A stretch of 64,000 bases of DNA from G963923955 sp963923955 (lineage in GTDB: Bacteria; Pseudomonadota; Gammaproteobacteria; Eutrophobiales; Eutrophobiaceae): contig OZ000552.1 in the NCBI GenBank assembly GCA_963923955.1, forward strand, positions 1,116,001 through 1,180,000. Direction: 5' to 3'. Numbering within the stretch: the stretch's first letter is position 1; each line of letters begins with the position of its first letter. A model generated the notes under the pieces. That model worked only from the letters and a program-made list of their open reading frames with translations. It was not told where the DNA came from and searched no databases. Shown here piece by piece: positions 8,934-18,164 of this stretch. Position numbers and translations under genes: made by a program.

Positions 8934-9587
8934 CTAGAATTTGAAGCCGGAAGTTGTTTCCGCCCCAAGCAGGGGCGGCAGGTCTGTCTCAAACAGGGAC
9001 TCGCTAGTCCAGACATCGTGCTGGGTGCGGGTGATGAGCTGGGCCTCCATCGTCGGCGACCGGCCGCTGATAAGAAACAGCCGACCACCAGGTGTGAGTT
9101 GCTCCTGAAAATCTGTGCCAGCCTGCGGCAGGGAGCCGGTGACCACGATGACATCATAGGGGCCGGCCGCCGGCCAGCCGTGCAAGGCATCGCCGCTATA
9201 TAATCGTGTGTTATCAATGCCATAGCGTGTTAATTTTTCCTCTGCCTCTTGGGTAAATTCCGGGAAGATATCGACGCTGTGGAGCTCGCCGCCGGACTTG
9301 GCCAGCAGGGCGCTCAGGTAGGCACAACCGGTACCGACTTCCAGGATGCGCTCATCCATCTGTATATCCAGGCTCTGTAACAGGCGCGCCTCCAGTTTGG
9401 GTGTCATGGTAAGCTGCCCGTGGGCGAGTGGAATGGAGACATCGGCGAGCGCCAGTTGCCGAAATTCAGCCGGCACAAAATCCTCCCGATGCACCGCGGC
9501 AATGAGGTCCAGGGTACGCTGATCCAGGACTTCCCAGGTGCGTATCTGTTGCTCGATCATGTTCGAGCGGGCATGGTCAAAATCCAT
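8934..9587 (-). CDS. PCMT-like (protein-L-isoaspartate O-methyltransferase family) protein upstream of tolC
   Basis: 217 aa. It has the Rossmann SAM-binding motif ILEVGTGCAYLSALLA and the preceding PCMT N-terminal helix block (ARSNMIEQQIRTWEVLD). The family substrate loop is altered: PLAHGQLTMTPKLEAR replaces the canonical PIGxxQTISQPYIVA found in the other two PCMT genes here (13034, 24434). It is therefore probably a divergent paralogue that may not repair isoaspartate. It sits 63 bp upstream of tolC on the same strand. Confidence 0.85.
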   Translation of the reverse strand: MDFDHARSNMIEQQIRTWEVLDQRTLDLIAAVHREDFVPAEFRQLALADVSIPLAHGQLTMTPKLEARLLQSLDIQMDERILEVGTGCAYLSALLAKSGGELHSVDIFPEFTQEAEEKLTRYGIDNTRLYSGDALHGWPAAGPYDVIVVTGSLPQAGTDFQEQLTPGGRLFLISGRSPTMEAQLITRTQHDVWTSESLFETDLPPLLGAETTSGFKF

Positions 9588-9666
9588 CGATTTTCGTCTT
9601 TAGCTGTTGATAATTGCTCTGCTAATCCGTGATTATATACCATTTATCACAAAGGTTTTTAGGCTA

Positions 9667-10668
9667 TCAAACAGCTATTTCCTCACAGGGAAAGAACTGA
9701 GCGGGGGAGACGTATTCAAGTATCAATTCCCGGCAGAATTGTAATAATTCAGTCTTCACAGCCTGTTTATAGCCGAGCATGCCGTTCTTCTCTTCAAGGC
9801 TGGCAGCAAACAGGGCCTCTTCCGGGTACATGCGCGCGATACTTTGGTAATAGTCCTTAGGCAGGCGGAAGCTGCCCAAGCTGACGGAATGCAGGCGGGC
9901 GGGCTGGATGCGCCTGAACACCGAGTCAAAAAATTCTCGGTACTTCTGCTTAAAATCCGGATGGTACAGTAGCGGATCAAAACGCAGGCCGATGGGCCAG
10001 CCGCGGGCCTGTAAGGCTCGGATGGCATCGAGTCGCTTTTGTAAGTCGGGCGTCTTATGTTCCAGCGCCGCCACAATCTCCTGCGGCGAGAGGCTGTAGG
10101 CAACAATGCAATTTGGCACGGCCTCCCTATCCAGCAGGGCGCGGATCTGGGTGCTCTTGGTGCGTAGCTCCAGCGAGGCTTGAGTGTGCCCGGCAAAGTG
10201 CGGCAGAAAATGCTCGACAAAGCCGGTCAGCGGCTGCAGGGCCAGGCTGTCGCAGTCATAGCCGGAGAAAAAGTGCACGGCATCCGCGCCGTGTTCCCGC
10301 ATCTTGTGCGCTATCGCCGAGCTAAAATCTTCATAATTTACATAGAGCACAAAGTGCGCTGAGCGATACATGCCTTGCAGAAAACAATAGCGGCAGTCAT
10401 AGGGGCAATTCAGCAGATGCGAGAAATAATAGTTATGCCGCGCCCCGATGTTGTATTCGGCCGGCGTTGGCAGCAGGTGCTGTTTGAATTTCTGCGCCAG
10501 GATCAGGGCGGGTTGTTTTTTCTGTAAGCGAAAACTTTGTGCCTTGCGATTGAATACTTCTGTGTAGCGCTCACAGGGAATGCGGGCGGCCTTCGGAAAG
10601 CGTCTTAGGATCCCTTGTGTGCGCGCATGCTCGCGTACTGCGTTTTCAATGTAGATCTGTCTAAACAT
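9667..10668 (-). CDS. SPL-family (spore photoproduct lyase-like) radical SAM protein
   Basis: 333 aa from the ATG at 10668 (MFRQIYIENAVREHARTQ). An upstream in-frame extension to 10773 would run far into the preceding gene and is rejected. The radical SAM cluster is CPYDCRYC (CX3CX2C). The remaining sequence (FSGYDCDSLALQPLTGF, ELRTKSTQI, LRFDPLLYHPDF) matches the SPL family seen in many non-sporulating proteobacteria. In Bacillus, SPL reverses the spore photoproduct; its role in Gram-negatives is not established. It overlaps the upstream nucleoside phosphorylase-like gene by 8 bp. Confidence 0.85.
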   Translation of the reverse strand: MFRQIYIENAVREHARTQGILRRFPKAARIPCERYTEVFNRKAQSFRLQKKQPALILAQKFKQHLLPTPAEYNIGARHNYYFSHLLNCPYDCRYCFLQGMYRSAHFVLYVNYEDFSSAIAHKMREHGADAVHFFSGYDCDSLALQPLTGFVEHFLPHFAGHTQASLELRTKSTQIRALLDREAVPNCIVAYSLSPQEIVAALEHKTPDLQKRLDAIRALQARGWPIGLRFDPLLYHPDFKQKYREFFDSVFRRIQPARLHSVSLGSFRLPKDYYQSIARMYPEEALFAASLEEKNGMLGYKQAVKTELLQFCRELILEYVSPAQFFPCEEIAV

Positions 10669-11485
10669 GGGGAACAACATAGGAAAGGGGCGCTGCCTCC
10701 AACTCGTGCGCCAATGCCTGCAACACGTCTCCTGCATGTCTGCGCGAGGCGAGGCCATCCAGTGGCGAGGCATCGGGCAACAATAGCTGCCAGCGTTGCA
10801 GCAGTCGTTCCAGTTCCTTCTTTTGGTAGTGCGTGAAATGCCAGCGGCCGGTGATATGGCTGAAATTTTCGGCGATGTCAGGCCGGCCTAACTCGCTGGC
10901 AAGCGGCCTAAGCTGCGTTATGAATCCGCTGATCACCTCCAGCTTATCAGCAAGCAGTTGTGATATTGCCTTGCCTGTCAGCCTATGCGCGGGATTGGCC
11001 TGATTATCAGAGACGAGCTTGATGCTGTGGCATAATTCCGCCGTGCCGATACGAGACACGCTATGATAAAAGCCCGCCGCCTCCATGTCGTAGAGCTGCT
11101 CACAATAATCCGTGCAGGGCTGCGACAAGCTCAGCAGGTCGGCGGATGGCAGCTTAGTATCAATGACAATCTGTGGATACCAGCACTGGCCGCTATCCGC
11201 ATCTTCAATACGATGGGCGAGAAAGGCTGCGCCGATGGCATAGTCCCGGTGCCCGGCAACGCCGACATTGAGCCAGATGTCGTTAGTCTTGGCCCCAAAG
11301 AGCGCGTGGGTGTGAACTGCCGCGGCCGCCGCGGACAGCTTGCCTACGCCGGTGATGGTGAGCGATATTTCCTGCTCTTGATTGACATAGACGGGGAACA
11401 GGCTGGATTGTGAATGGTGTGTGAGCCGAAAAAAATCCACCAGCGGTCCCGCTTCACACTTGAGCGCACAGGAAATATGTATCAT
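10661..11485 (-). CDS. Nucleoside phosphorylase-like protein
   Basis: 274 aa. The N-terminal half resembles the MTA/SAH nucleosidase/purine nucleoside phosphorylase fold: GVGKLSAAAAAVHTHALFG (phosphate/ribose region), NVGVAGHRDYAIG and DMEAAGFYHSV, whose M-E pair normally binds the ribose hydroxyls. The C-terminal about 90 residues (GRPDIAENFSHITGRWHFTHYQKKELERLLQRW onward) are an added helical region. Translational coupling with the SPL gene (8-bp overlap) and co-location with apt suggest a shared nucleoside/nucleobase role. The exact substrate is unknown. Confidence 0.75.
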   Translation of the reverse strand: MIHISCALKCEAGPLVDFFRLTHHSQSSLFPVYVNQEQEISLTITGVGKLSAAAAAVHTHALFGAKTNDIWLNVGVAGHRDYAIGAAFLAHRIEDADSGQCWYPQIVIDTKLPSADLLSLSQPCTDYCEQLYDMEAAGFYHSVSRIGTAELCHSIKLVSDNQANPAHRLTGKAISQLLADKLEVISGFITQLRPLASELGRPDIAENFSHITGRWHFTHYQKKELERLLQRWQLLLPDASPLDGLASRRHAGDVLQALAHELEAAPLSYVVPHV

Positions 11486-11501
11486 CGGTCCGGATGAGGA
11501 T

Positions 11502-12347
11502 TTATAAGGGCGGATGCTGTGCCGCCGCGCGGTAGCTGTTGAGCAGGCCGCTCATCTCCTTCAGCGCTGCCGCATTGCCATGTTTCTTCGCGCCGCGCAG
11601 GTAGATACTGATCTTCTCTTGCAGCATGGCAACGGCGGCCGCCCGGTCGTCGCTGCCGAGTACCTCGTCCTTGAGGAGCTTGTCAAGCGCCCGGATGCGA
11701 AAGCGATCCATGCCCCATAGCCGGCGCGATAGTTGATCGGCATGACCGCCGTATTTTGTGATCAAGGCCTCATTCACAAAGAGCACTGGGTGGCGGGCGC
11801 AGATGCGCAGCCACATGTCATAGTCCTCGCAGACCGGAAAGCGCTCATCAAACAGCCCCACCTGCGCAAAGACGGCAGCATGGATCAACACAGAAGAAGG
11901 AGAAATGGCGCATAATGGCAAGCAGTGCCGAAAGATATGGCCGCCGTGCTTTTTGTGTTTCTTCATTGGATTGACACGCACCCCACGGCGCATCCAGATC
12001 TCATCGCTATGGACGAGCAGGTATTGCGGCTGAGCCTTAAGCTGCTTCACTTGTCTGGCGAGTTTTTCCGGGTGCCACACATCATCGGAATCCAAAAAGG
12101 CAAGCCACTGCCCGGCCGCCCGCCTGATGCCGGCATTCCTGGCGGCGCTGACCCCCTGGTTTTCCTGAGTCAATAGCGTGAGCCCGGGATAGTCTCGGCG
12201 GATCAGCGCCGCCGTGCCATCGGTAGAGCCATCATCAACAATAATCACTTCATCGGCGCGCAGCGTCTGTGACAACACCGAATCAACGGCGCGTTTGATC
12301 GTGCTGCGCCGGTTGCAGGTCGGGATGATGACGGAGATGCCGCTCAT
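11502..12347 (-). CDS. Family 2 glycosyltransferase
   Basis: 281 aa GT-A enzyme. It has VIIPTCNRRSTIKRAVDSVL at the N-terminus, VDDGSTDGT (nucleotide-sugar binding), the LDSDDVW metal-binding DXD motif, and CEDYDMWLR supplying the likely catalytic base. No membrane segment is seen. It lies 3 bp after apt and 16 bp before the nucleoside phosphorylase-like gene, so it is probably part of the same minus-strand transcript. The acceptor is unknown; a surface polysaccharide role is possible but unsupported by neighbours. Confidence 0.9.
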   Translation of the reverse strand: MSGISVIIPTCNRRSTIKRAVDSVLSQTLRADEVIIVDDGSTDGTAALIRRDYPGLTLLTQENQGVSAARNAGIRRAAGQWLAFLDSDDVWHPEKLARQVKQLKAQPQYLLVHSDEIWMRRGVRVNPMKKHKKHGGHIFRHCLPLCAISPSSVLIHAAVFAQVGLFDERFPVCEDYDMWLRICARHPVLFVNEALITKYGGHADQLSRRLWGMDRFRIRALDKLLKDEVLGSDDRAAAVAMLQEKISIYLRGAKKHGNAAALKEMSGLLNSYRAAAQHPPL

Positions 12348-12350
12348 AGG

Positions 12351-12866
12351 CTAGTAGTGAAGCAGGCTATGCACTTCGTAGCCGCGCAACTGCTCACGGC
12401 CCTTGAGCGCATCCAGCTCGATGACAAATGCACAAGCGACGACCTCCGCCCCCAGCCTTTCGATCAGCGCACAGCCGGCGGCTGCGGTACCGCCGGTGGC
12501 GATGAGGTCATCGACCAGCAACACGCGATCATGCTTATCCAGCGCATCAATGTGGACTTCCAGCCCGGCCGCGCCATATTCCAGCTCATAGGAGATGCGC
12601 TCTACCTCATCGGGCAGCTTGCCGGGCTTGCGCAGGGGGATGAAAGCAGTGTCTAGTTGCTGCGCCGCCAGTGCGCCAAAGATAAAGCCGCGCGCCTCTA
12701 TGCCGGCCACGGCGGTCAGCGCCTTATCCCGAAAGGGCCGGGTCAGCGCCTGTATCGTCCGCCGCCGCAGCGCCGGCTCCTTGAGCAACGGCGTAATGTC
12801 CTTGAATTGGATGCCCGGCTTTGGAAAATCGGGAATAGTTCTTACACAGGCCGCAAGTTCTTGCAT
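12351..12866 (-). CDS. apt: Adenine phosphoribosyltransferase
   Basis: 171 aa, typical. FPKPGIQFKDITPLL is the APT N-terminal signature and VLLVDDLIATGGTAAAG the PRPP-binding loop. It salvages adenine to AMP in the cytoplasm. It is the first gene of a tightly spaced minus-strand series (apt, glycosyltransferase, nucleoside phosphorylase-like, SPL, PCMT-like, tolC). Confidence 0.97.
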   Translation of the reverse strand: MQELAACVRTIPDFPKPGIQFKDITPLLKEPALRRRTIQALTRPFRDKALTAVAGIEARGFIFGALAAQQLDTAFIPLRKPGKLPDEVERISYELEYGAAGLEVHIDALDKHDRVLLVDDLIATGGTAAAGCALIERLGAEVVACAFVIELDALKGREQLRGYEVHSLLHY

Positions 12867-12937
12867 GCCGTTGCCCTCAATCTTTGAAAACGGGCATCAT
12901 ACCTTGTTTGCCGAAGGGGATGGGAGCGGCGTTCAGA

Positions 12938-12981
12938 AATCAGAGGGCAGAAGGCGGAGGACAGAGGAAAGAAGGCGGGCA
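12938..12981 (+). repeat. GAGGACAGAGG-type purine-rich repeat
   Basis: A run of degenerate GGCAGAAGGCGG / GGACAGAGG units between apt and the exported PCMT gene. Related sequence occurs at 16141-16185 and, inverted, at 16360-16392, so it is an interspersed intergenic element. Confidence 0.5.
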
Positions 12982-13033
12982 TAGCAGCCGGGACGATATG
13001 CTATCCTCATCAAAATGTCTAAATCGCTCTTAA

Positions 13034-13780
13034 ATGCCCATGTATAAAATCGCTTATCTATTCCTGATCGCCGTCACCCTTGAGGCAACTGTCGCCCTTA
13101 ATGTCGTCTTGGCCGGGGATGACTATCAGGCAGCACGGCGGCAGATGGTGGCCGAGATCGAGCAGATGGTGCGCCAGACCAGCGGCTATATCGGCAAATC
13201 GGTCTTGTCGGAGGAGGTAATGGAGGCGATGGCCGGGGTGCCGCGCCACGAATTTGTTCCCAAGTCTCTACAGGCAGCCGCTTACCTTAACCGCCCCCTG
13301 CCGATCGGCAATAAACAGACCATATCCCAGCCCTATATCGTTGCCCTGATGACGGAGCTTGCCGCTGTGGATAAAAATTCTGTCGTGCTGGAGGTCGGCA
13401 CCGGCTCCGGCTATCAGGCCGCAGTACTCGCCGAACTCGTGCAGCATGTCTATAGCATCGAGATCATTCAGAGCCTGGGCAAGCGGGCTGAGAAGCTACT
13501 AAAAGACCTGGGCTACAGGAATATCAGCCTGAAAATAGGCGATGGTTATCACGGCTGGAAGGAATATGCGCCCTTTGATGCCATACTGGTTACAGCCGCG
13601 CCTGAAGCCGTCCCGCAACCCCTGCTGGAACAATTAAGGCCGGGAGGCAAGATGGTGATTCCGGTGGGAAGCCGGCGGGCGGTGCAATCGCTGAATGTGA
13701 TCAAAAAGGATTTGGATGGCAAGATACACACCCGTGAGGTCCTGCCGGTCGGCTTTGTGCCGTTAACGAGGACGGAATAG
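13034..13780 (+). CDS. Exported protein-L-isoaspartate O-methyltransferase-like protein
   Basis: 248 aa. An N-terminal hydrophobic segment (YKIAYLFLIAVTLEATVALNVVLAG) looks like a signal peptide or anchor, unlike cytoplasmic Pcm. The PCMT core is canonical: VPRHEFVP, PIGNKQTISQPYIVALM, LEVGTGSGYQAAVLAEL and VTAAPEAVPQPLLEQLRPGGKMVIPVG. It may methylate isoaspartyl residues in envelope proteins, although a periplasmic location leaves the SAM supply unexplained. Another cytoplasmic copy is at 24434. Confidence 0.88.
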   Translation: MPMYKIAYLFLIAVTLEATVALNVVLAGDDYQAARRQMVAEIEQMVRQTSGYIGKSVLSEEVMEAMAGVPRHEFVPKSLQAAAYLNRPLPIGNKQTISQPYIVALMTELAAVDKNSVVLEVGTGSGYQAAVLAELVQHVYSIEIIQSLGKRAEKLLKDLGYRNISLKIGDGYHGWKEYAPFDAILVTAAPEAVPQPLLEQLRPGGKMVIPVGSRRAVQSLNVIKKDLDGKIHTREVLPVGFVPLTRTE

Positions 13781-13841
13781 GTATCGGCTATTTTATGGGG
13801 TTATTTTCTTAGGCTACTTTCTTGAGCTACTGACTCTTGGG

Positions 13842-16112
13842 CTACTGACTCTTATTTTCTATTTTCTCTGCGGCCGCCTGTGAGCTGTCCTGACCGCCCT
13901 CCGGTTTTTTGATCAGGCTGGTTAGTCTTGAAATCCAGCCGGAACCGTGGGCGTCTTCTTCCAGTGCCTTTTGCGTCAAAGTGATGTAATCCGTTTTGCC
14001 TGTTCCCAATACCGGCAGCGCCTCGGCCAGCACCACCTTGCGCGGGATGGCCAACTCCGCATATTTCAAGCGCCGCGCCATGTGCTGGATCTCCTTGCGC
14101 GTGGCATCCTGCTTGTCGGTGACCAGCACGATCTTCTCGCCCTTGCGCTCATCCGGCAGGCTAACCGCGGCGTGATTGAAATCAGGCCAGGTCTGCATGG
14201 CCAATTCTTCCACCATAGTGAGCGAGACCATTTCCCCGCCGATCTTGGCAAAGCGCTTGGCGCGGCCGAGGATACTGATAAAGCCGTCCTCATCGATCTG
14301 CGCGATGTCGCCGGTATCATGCCAACCGGTCCCGCGCGCAGTGGCCGGCGGCCTTATGCCATCCTCGCCATGCAAGAGGTAGCCGAGCATGATGTTCGGC
14401 CCCCTAACCACCAGGCGGCCGCCTTCGGCGATGCCCTCCACCGCCTCCAGATAGCAGTCAATATTGGGGAGAGGGCGGCCCACCGTGCCGATCTTGTTGG
14501 CCAGCGGCGTATTGACCGAGATCACCGGGCTGGTCTCCGTGACCCCATAGCCCTCCAGCACTCGAATGCCAAATTTTTCCATCCACTGCTGCCGCGTGTC
14601 ATCCCGTAGCTTCTCCGCCCCAGCCACTGTGAAGCGCAGGCTGTGCATGTCGTAGACATGGGCGTGGCGCGCATAGCCCTTGAAGAAGGTGTTGGTGCCA
14701 AACAGGATGGTGGCCGACAGCTCATAGATCAGCTCCGGGATGAGGCGATAGTGCAGGGGGGTAGGGTATAAGAATGCCTTGCTGCCGCCTAAAAGCGGCA
14801 TCAGCAGGCCGGCATTTAGCCCGAAGGAATGAAACAGGGGCAGGCAGGTGAAGAGAATATCAGCGGGCAGGAAATTGATATGGCACTGCACCTGCGCAAA
14901 GTTTGACAACAGGTTTTCATGCGACAGCACCACGCCTTTGGGGGTGCCTTCCGAGCCGGAAGTGAACAGGATCACCGCCGGCGACTTTGGATCGACCTGG
15001 CCGCTCTGGCGTTGATAATGGCGGCGGGGATAATGGCTTCTCAACAGGCCGCGTAACTTGGCGAGTGGGCCTACTTGTTCTCTTAGATCTTCAAGGTAGA
15101 TGAGCTTTAGCTGCTCTTCCAGTGCCTGGGCGGTCTCTTCAAGCCCGGCATTCTCAATAAAACGCCGCGAGCTGTAAACGGTCTTGATATTGGCGATCTG
15201 GCAGGCTGCGAGTAGGGACTGGGTGCCGGCGCTATAGTTCAGCATGGCCGGCACCCGGGCGAGGTGTTGCAGCGCCATGAACACCACTGCGGTGGCGTTG
15301 ACATTGGGCAACAGGATGCCGAGGTGCTCACCGGCTGTGCTGTCATCCTTGATCGCATCAGCTAAGATAAAGCTGCGCATGATTAGCTGTCGATAGTTCA
15401 AACTCTCGCGGTTAAAGTCTTCCAGTATCCGGTGCTTAGGGCCGAACTTTTTAGCAGCACCCAGCAATGCCGAGAAGAGGCTCTGTTGATAATTAACGCC
15501 CAGATAGGCCAGCCTGAACATCAAATCCTGCATGGCCAGTGCTGCGGCCTTGCGGCGGGCATGCCCCTGTATGTGCTCTGCGATTTTTAGTTTTTCCGGC
15601 GGCAGGATGCGGATGCTTATCTTTGGAAAGCGGCGAATGTGTCCGCGCCCCTGCATGTAGGAAAACGGCGTCATCTGCGCGCCATCGATCGCAATCGGCA
15701 GGATCATCGCATCGGCCTTGTCCGCGATGAGTCCCGGCCCTTCGTAGATCTTCATCAGGATGCCGGTCTTGGTGATGCGTCCCTCCGGGAAGATAACCGC
15801 CTTGCGATCTTCACGGAGAAACTTGATCATGGATTTGGTTGACAAGGGGCTGGTCGGGTCCATGATAAACAGGTCAACGAATTTTAAGAAAAAGCTGAAT
15901 TTGTTTTGCGCGGAAATCTGCGTATTGATGGCAAAGGTGGGGGTCTGCGGCAACCAGGCATAGAGCAATACGCCGTCCAACAGGGAACTATGGTTGGCCA
16001 CGATGAGTACGCGCTCGCCGGCGGCATCATAATGCTCCATGCCCTGGACTTCGACGCGGTAGAGCAATCTGAGCAGGCAGCGCAGCAGAAACTTGGCAGA
16101 CTTGATCAGCAT
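13842..16112 (-). CDS. aas: Bifunctional 2-acylglycerophosphoethanolamine acyltransferase / acyl-ACP synthetase
   Basis: 756 aa fusion. Residues about 1-190 form a PlsC-type acyltransferase with NHSSLLDG (HX4D) and FPEGRIT. Residues about 210-735 form an AMP-binding acyl-activating domain with ILFTSGSEGTPKGVVLSHEN (P-loop), GYGVTETSP and TGDIAQIDEDG. The enzyme recycles lyso-phosphatidylethanolamine at the inner membrane by activating a fatty acid onto bound ACP and transferring it. Unlike some relatives, no MFS lysophospholipid flippase (LplT) is fused or adjacent. Confidence 0.94.
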   Translation of the reverse strand: MLIKSAKFLLRCLLRLLYRVEVQGMEHYDAAGERVLIVANHSSLLDGVLLYAWLPQTPTFAINTQISAQNKFSFFLKFVDLFIMDPTSPLSTKSMIKFLREDRKAVIFPEGRITKTGILMKIYEGPGLIADKADAMILPIAIDGAQMTPFSYMQGRGHIRRFPKISIRILPPEKLKIAEHIQGHARRKAAALAMQDLMFRLAYLGVNYQQSLFSALLGAAKKFGPKHRILEDFNRESLNYRQLIMRSFILADAIKDDSTAGEHLGILLPNVNATAVVFMALQHLARVPAMLNYSAGTQSLLAACQIANIKTVYSSRRFIENAGLEETAQALEEQLKLIYLEDLREQVGPLAKLRGLLRSHYPRRHYQRQSGQVDPKSPAVILFTSGSEGTPKGVVLSHENLLSNFAQVQCHINFLPADILFTCLPLFHSFGLNAGLLMPLLGGSKAFLYPTPLHYRLIPELIYELSATILFGTNTFFKGYARHAHVYDMHSLRFTVAGAEKLRDDTRQQWMEKFGIRVLEGYGVTETSPVISVNTPLANKIGTVGRPLPNIDCYLEAVEGIAEGGRLVVRGPNIMLGYLLHGEDGIRPPATARGTGWHDTGDIAQIDEDGFISILGRAKRFAKIGGEMVSLTMVEELAMQTWPDFNHAAVSLPDERKGEKIVLVTDKQDATRKEIQHMARRLKYAELAIPRKVVLAEALPVLGTGKTDYITLTQKALEEDAHGSGWISRLTSLIKKPEGGQDSSQAAAEKIENKSQ

Positions 16113-16140
16113 GGCCGCATTCTACGGCTTATCGTGGTCA

Positions 16141-16392
16141 GATGACAGGGGACGGAGGACAGAGGACAGAGGGCGGGGGGCGGCCTCGGCCCACTTTTCG
16201 TCCCTTCTGCGATTAAGCATATCCTCGTGGAAACGGGGGCAGTAATCTATGGGTGCGCTACGGATCTGGATTCCCGCTTGCGCGTGAATGACGCAATGCT
16301 TAAAAGACGGCAGACTAAAGAACGGTGAATAAAGTGCGGCGAGGCCGCGCCTTAAAATCCGTCTTCTGTCTTCCGTCATCCGCCCTCCGTAC
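16141..16392. repeat. Intergenic element with inverted GAGGACAGAGG-type ends
   Basis: About 250 bp between aas and mltD. The left end has GGGACGGAGGACAGAGGAC. The right end (16360-16392) carries the same kind of sequence inverted (CTTCTGTCTTCCGTCATCCG). The interior holds a GGATTCCCGCTTGCGCGTGAATGAC piece like the repeats at 60.1-60.6 kb. It may be a small non-autonomous repeat; no transposase is visible. Confidence 0.45.
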
Positions 16393-18003
16393 TCAGGCTC
16401 CCGTTGCCGGACGAGGATATAAAGTGAGTTTCTGTCCCGGTTGCAGGTACTTATTCTTGGAAATATTATTCCACTTTAGCAACTGCCCAACGCTCAGGCC
16501 GAAGCGTCTGGCGATCGACCAGAGCGAGTCACCGCGTTGAACGGTGTAGTTGATCTGTGCGCTTGTGCTCAGGCTGGCCGGGCTTAGCCGCGCCTTGTTT
16601 TTCTCTGCAAACCACAGGCTCAGTTTTTGCCCGGGACGTAGCAGGCTGTGCGCAGAGATATTGTTCCAGCGGCAGAGTTGTTGGATGCTGACGCCATAGT
16701 GACGGCCGATGTCCCATAAGGTATCGCCGCGGCGTACTCGATAGGTGTATCGTTGCCCGTTGCCACTGCGCTGCAGGCCGCGATAGCGCCTGCCTTCCAT
16801 GCTGAGCGTGTAATGTTGCAGCGGCTTGTGTGAACTCGGGATTAGCAGCGAATGCCCACTGTGGATCAGGTTGCTTTGCAAGTTGTTGGTCTGTTTTAAG
16901 GTGGCGAGGCTGATCCGGTGTTGCTGCGCAATCTGCGCCAGTGTCTCGCCGCGTTGTATGATATGGCGTTGCCAGCTGATCCTATCGTTGGCGGACAATC
17001 TAGCCAGGCCCTGCTCAAATGCTGCCCGTTTATCTATCGGGATGACGATCTGGTGCGGGCCGGCCGGGTCTGTTGTCCATTGATTAAAGCCGGGGTTCAG
17101 CTGATACACCTCATCAATGCTGAGCTCGGCCAGTTCTGCGACAATGGCGAGATCGAGCTGCCCACCGGTATTGACCTGCGTGAGATAGGCTTCATTGGCG
17201 ATGGCAGGCCATTGCACCTGATGTTTTTGTGGCCGCGCCACGAGTTCGGCAATAGCCAGCAGGCTGGGCACATAGTTTCTGGTCTCCCGCGGCAGGCGCA
17301 AGGACCAGAAATCCGTATCCTTGCCGGCCCGCTTGTTACGTTCGATGGCGCGCGCCACATTGTGTTCACCATAGTTGTAAGCAGCGAGTGCCAGCAGCCA
17401 GTCGCCCTCGAACTCGGCATGCAATTTTTCCAGGTAATCCAGGGCCGCGCGGGTGGCGGCGATGATGTCCCGGCGGCCGTCATACCACCAGTCTTGTTTC
17501 AGGCCATAGGTCTTGCCGGTGCTGGGAATAAATTGCCAGATGCCGGAGGCATGACTGCGGGAATAGGCAAAGGGCTGATAGGCGCTTTCCACAATGGGGA
17601 GCAGCGCCAGATCCAGCGGCAGCTGCCGTTTCTGGAGTTCTTCGACGATGAAATAGAGATAGGGTCTGGCGCGCTCGGCGACTCGGTCCAAGTAGGCCTG
17701 ACTGCGACCAAACCAGGCGATCTTGCCCTTTACCTTGGCCCGGTGCAGGTTTCTGTCCAGGACCAGCTGCTCGCCGATGCGCCGCCAGACATCCGCATAG
17801 GCTGGTTCGTGTTCCTGCGCCAGAGGAGGCTCGGCGCTCTTCGGCGGACGCGAACGGACAGCCTGCGCCCGCTGCTGCGCGCTGTTTGCTGCCGCGTTAT
17901 TTTCTGAATCAATGGCCTGCTGCTCCGCCTGACGCTCCGGCGTCGAATAACAGGCGCCCAGTACCAGGACGATAGGTAGTATAGATAGATATTTGTTTTT
18001 CAT
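16393..18003 (-). CDS. mltD: Membrane-bound lytic murein transglycosylase D with three LysM domains
   Basis: 536 aa lipoprotein: lipobox LVLGAC at residues 13-18. The SLT domain has PIVESAYQPFAYS (catalytic Glu), GIWQFIPSTGKTYGL and ALAAYNYGEHNVARAI. Three LysM repeats follow (HIIQRGETLAQIA, YRVRRGDTLWDIGRHYG, YTVQRGDSLWSIARRFG). It cleaves peptidoglycan to 1,6-anhydroMurNAc products at the outer membrane. It is transcribed toward aas, separated from it by the repeat element at 16141-16392. Confidence 0.95.
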   Translation of the reverse strand: MKNKYLSILPIVLVLGACYSTPERQAEQQAIDSENNAAANSAQQRAQAVRSRPPKSAEPPLAQEHEPAYADVWRRIGEQLVLDRNLHRAKVKGKIAWFGRSQAYLDRVAERARPYLYFIVEELQKRQLPLDLALLPIVESAYQPFAYSRSHASGIWQFIPSTGKTYGLKQDWWYDGRRDIIAATRAALDYLEKLHAEFEGDWLLALAAYNYGEHNVARAIERNKRAGKDTDFWSLRLPRETRNYVPSLLAIAELVARPQKHQVQWPAIANEAYLTQVNTGGQLDLAIVAELAELSIDEVYQLNPGFNQWTTDPAGPHQIVIPIDKRAAFEQGLARLSANDRISWQRHIIQRGETLAQIAQQHRISLATLKQTNNLQSNLIHSGHSLLIPSSHKPLQHYTLSMEGRRYRGLQRSGNGQRYTYRVRRGDTLWDIGRHYGVSIQQLCRWNNISAHSLLRPGQKLSLWFAEKNKARLSPASLSTSAQINYTVQRGDSLWSIARRFGLSVGQLLKWNNISKNKYLQPGQKLTLYPRPATGA

Positions 18004-18164
18004 GGCGCAATGCTAGGCGATGGAAGTGCTTCGGATCAAGTATTTTGCAGATAAATTTTCAATAAAATCAGAAAATAAGCGCATATTCATAGAAATTATA
18101 TCAGGATATGGATCATTGTGAAAATATGTTTCAATAGCTTTTAGTTCAAATACTGCGTGGCAAG

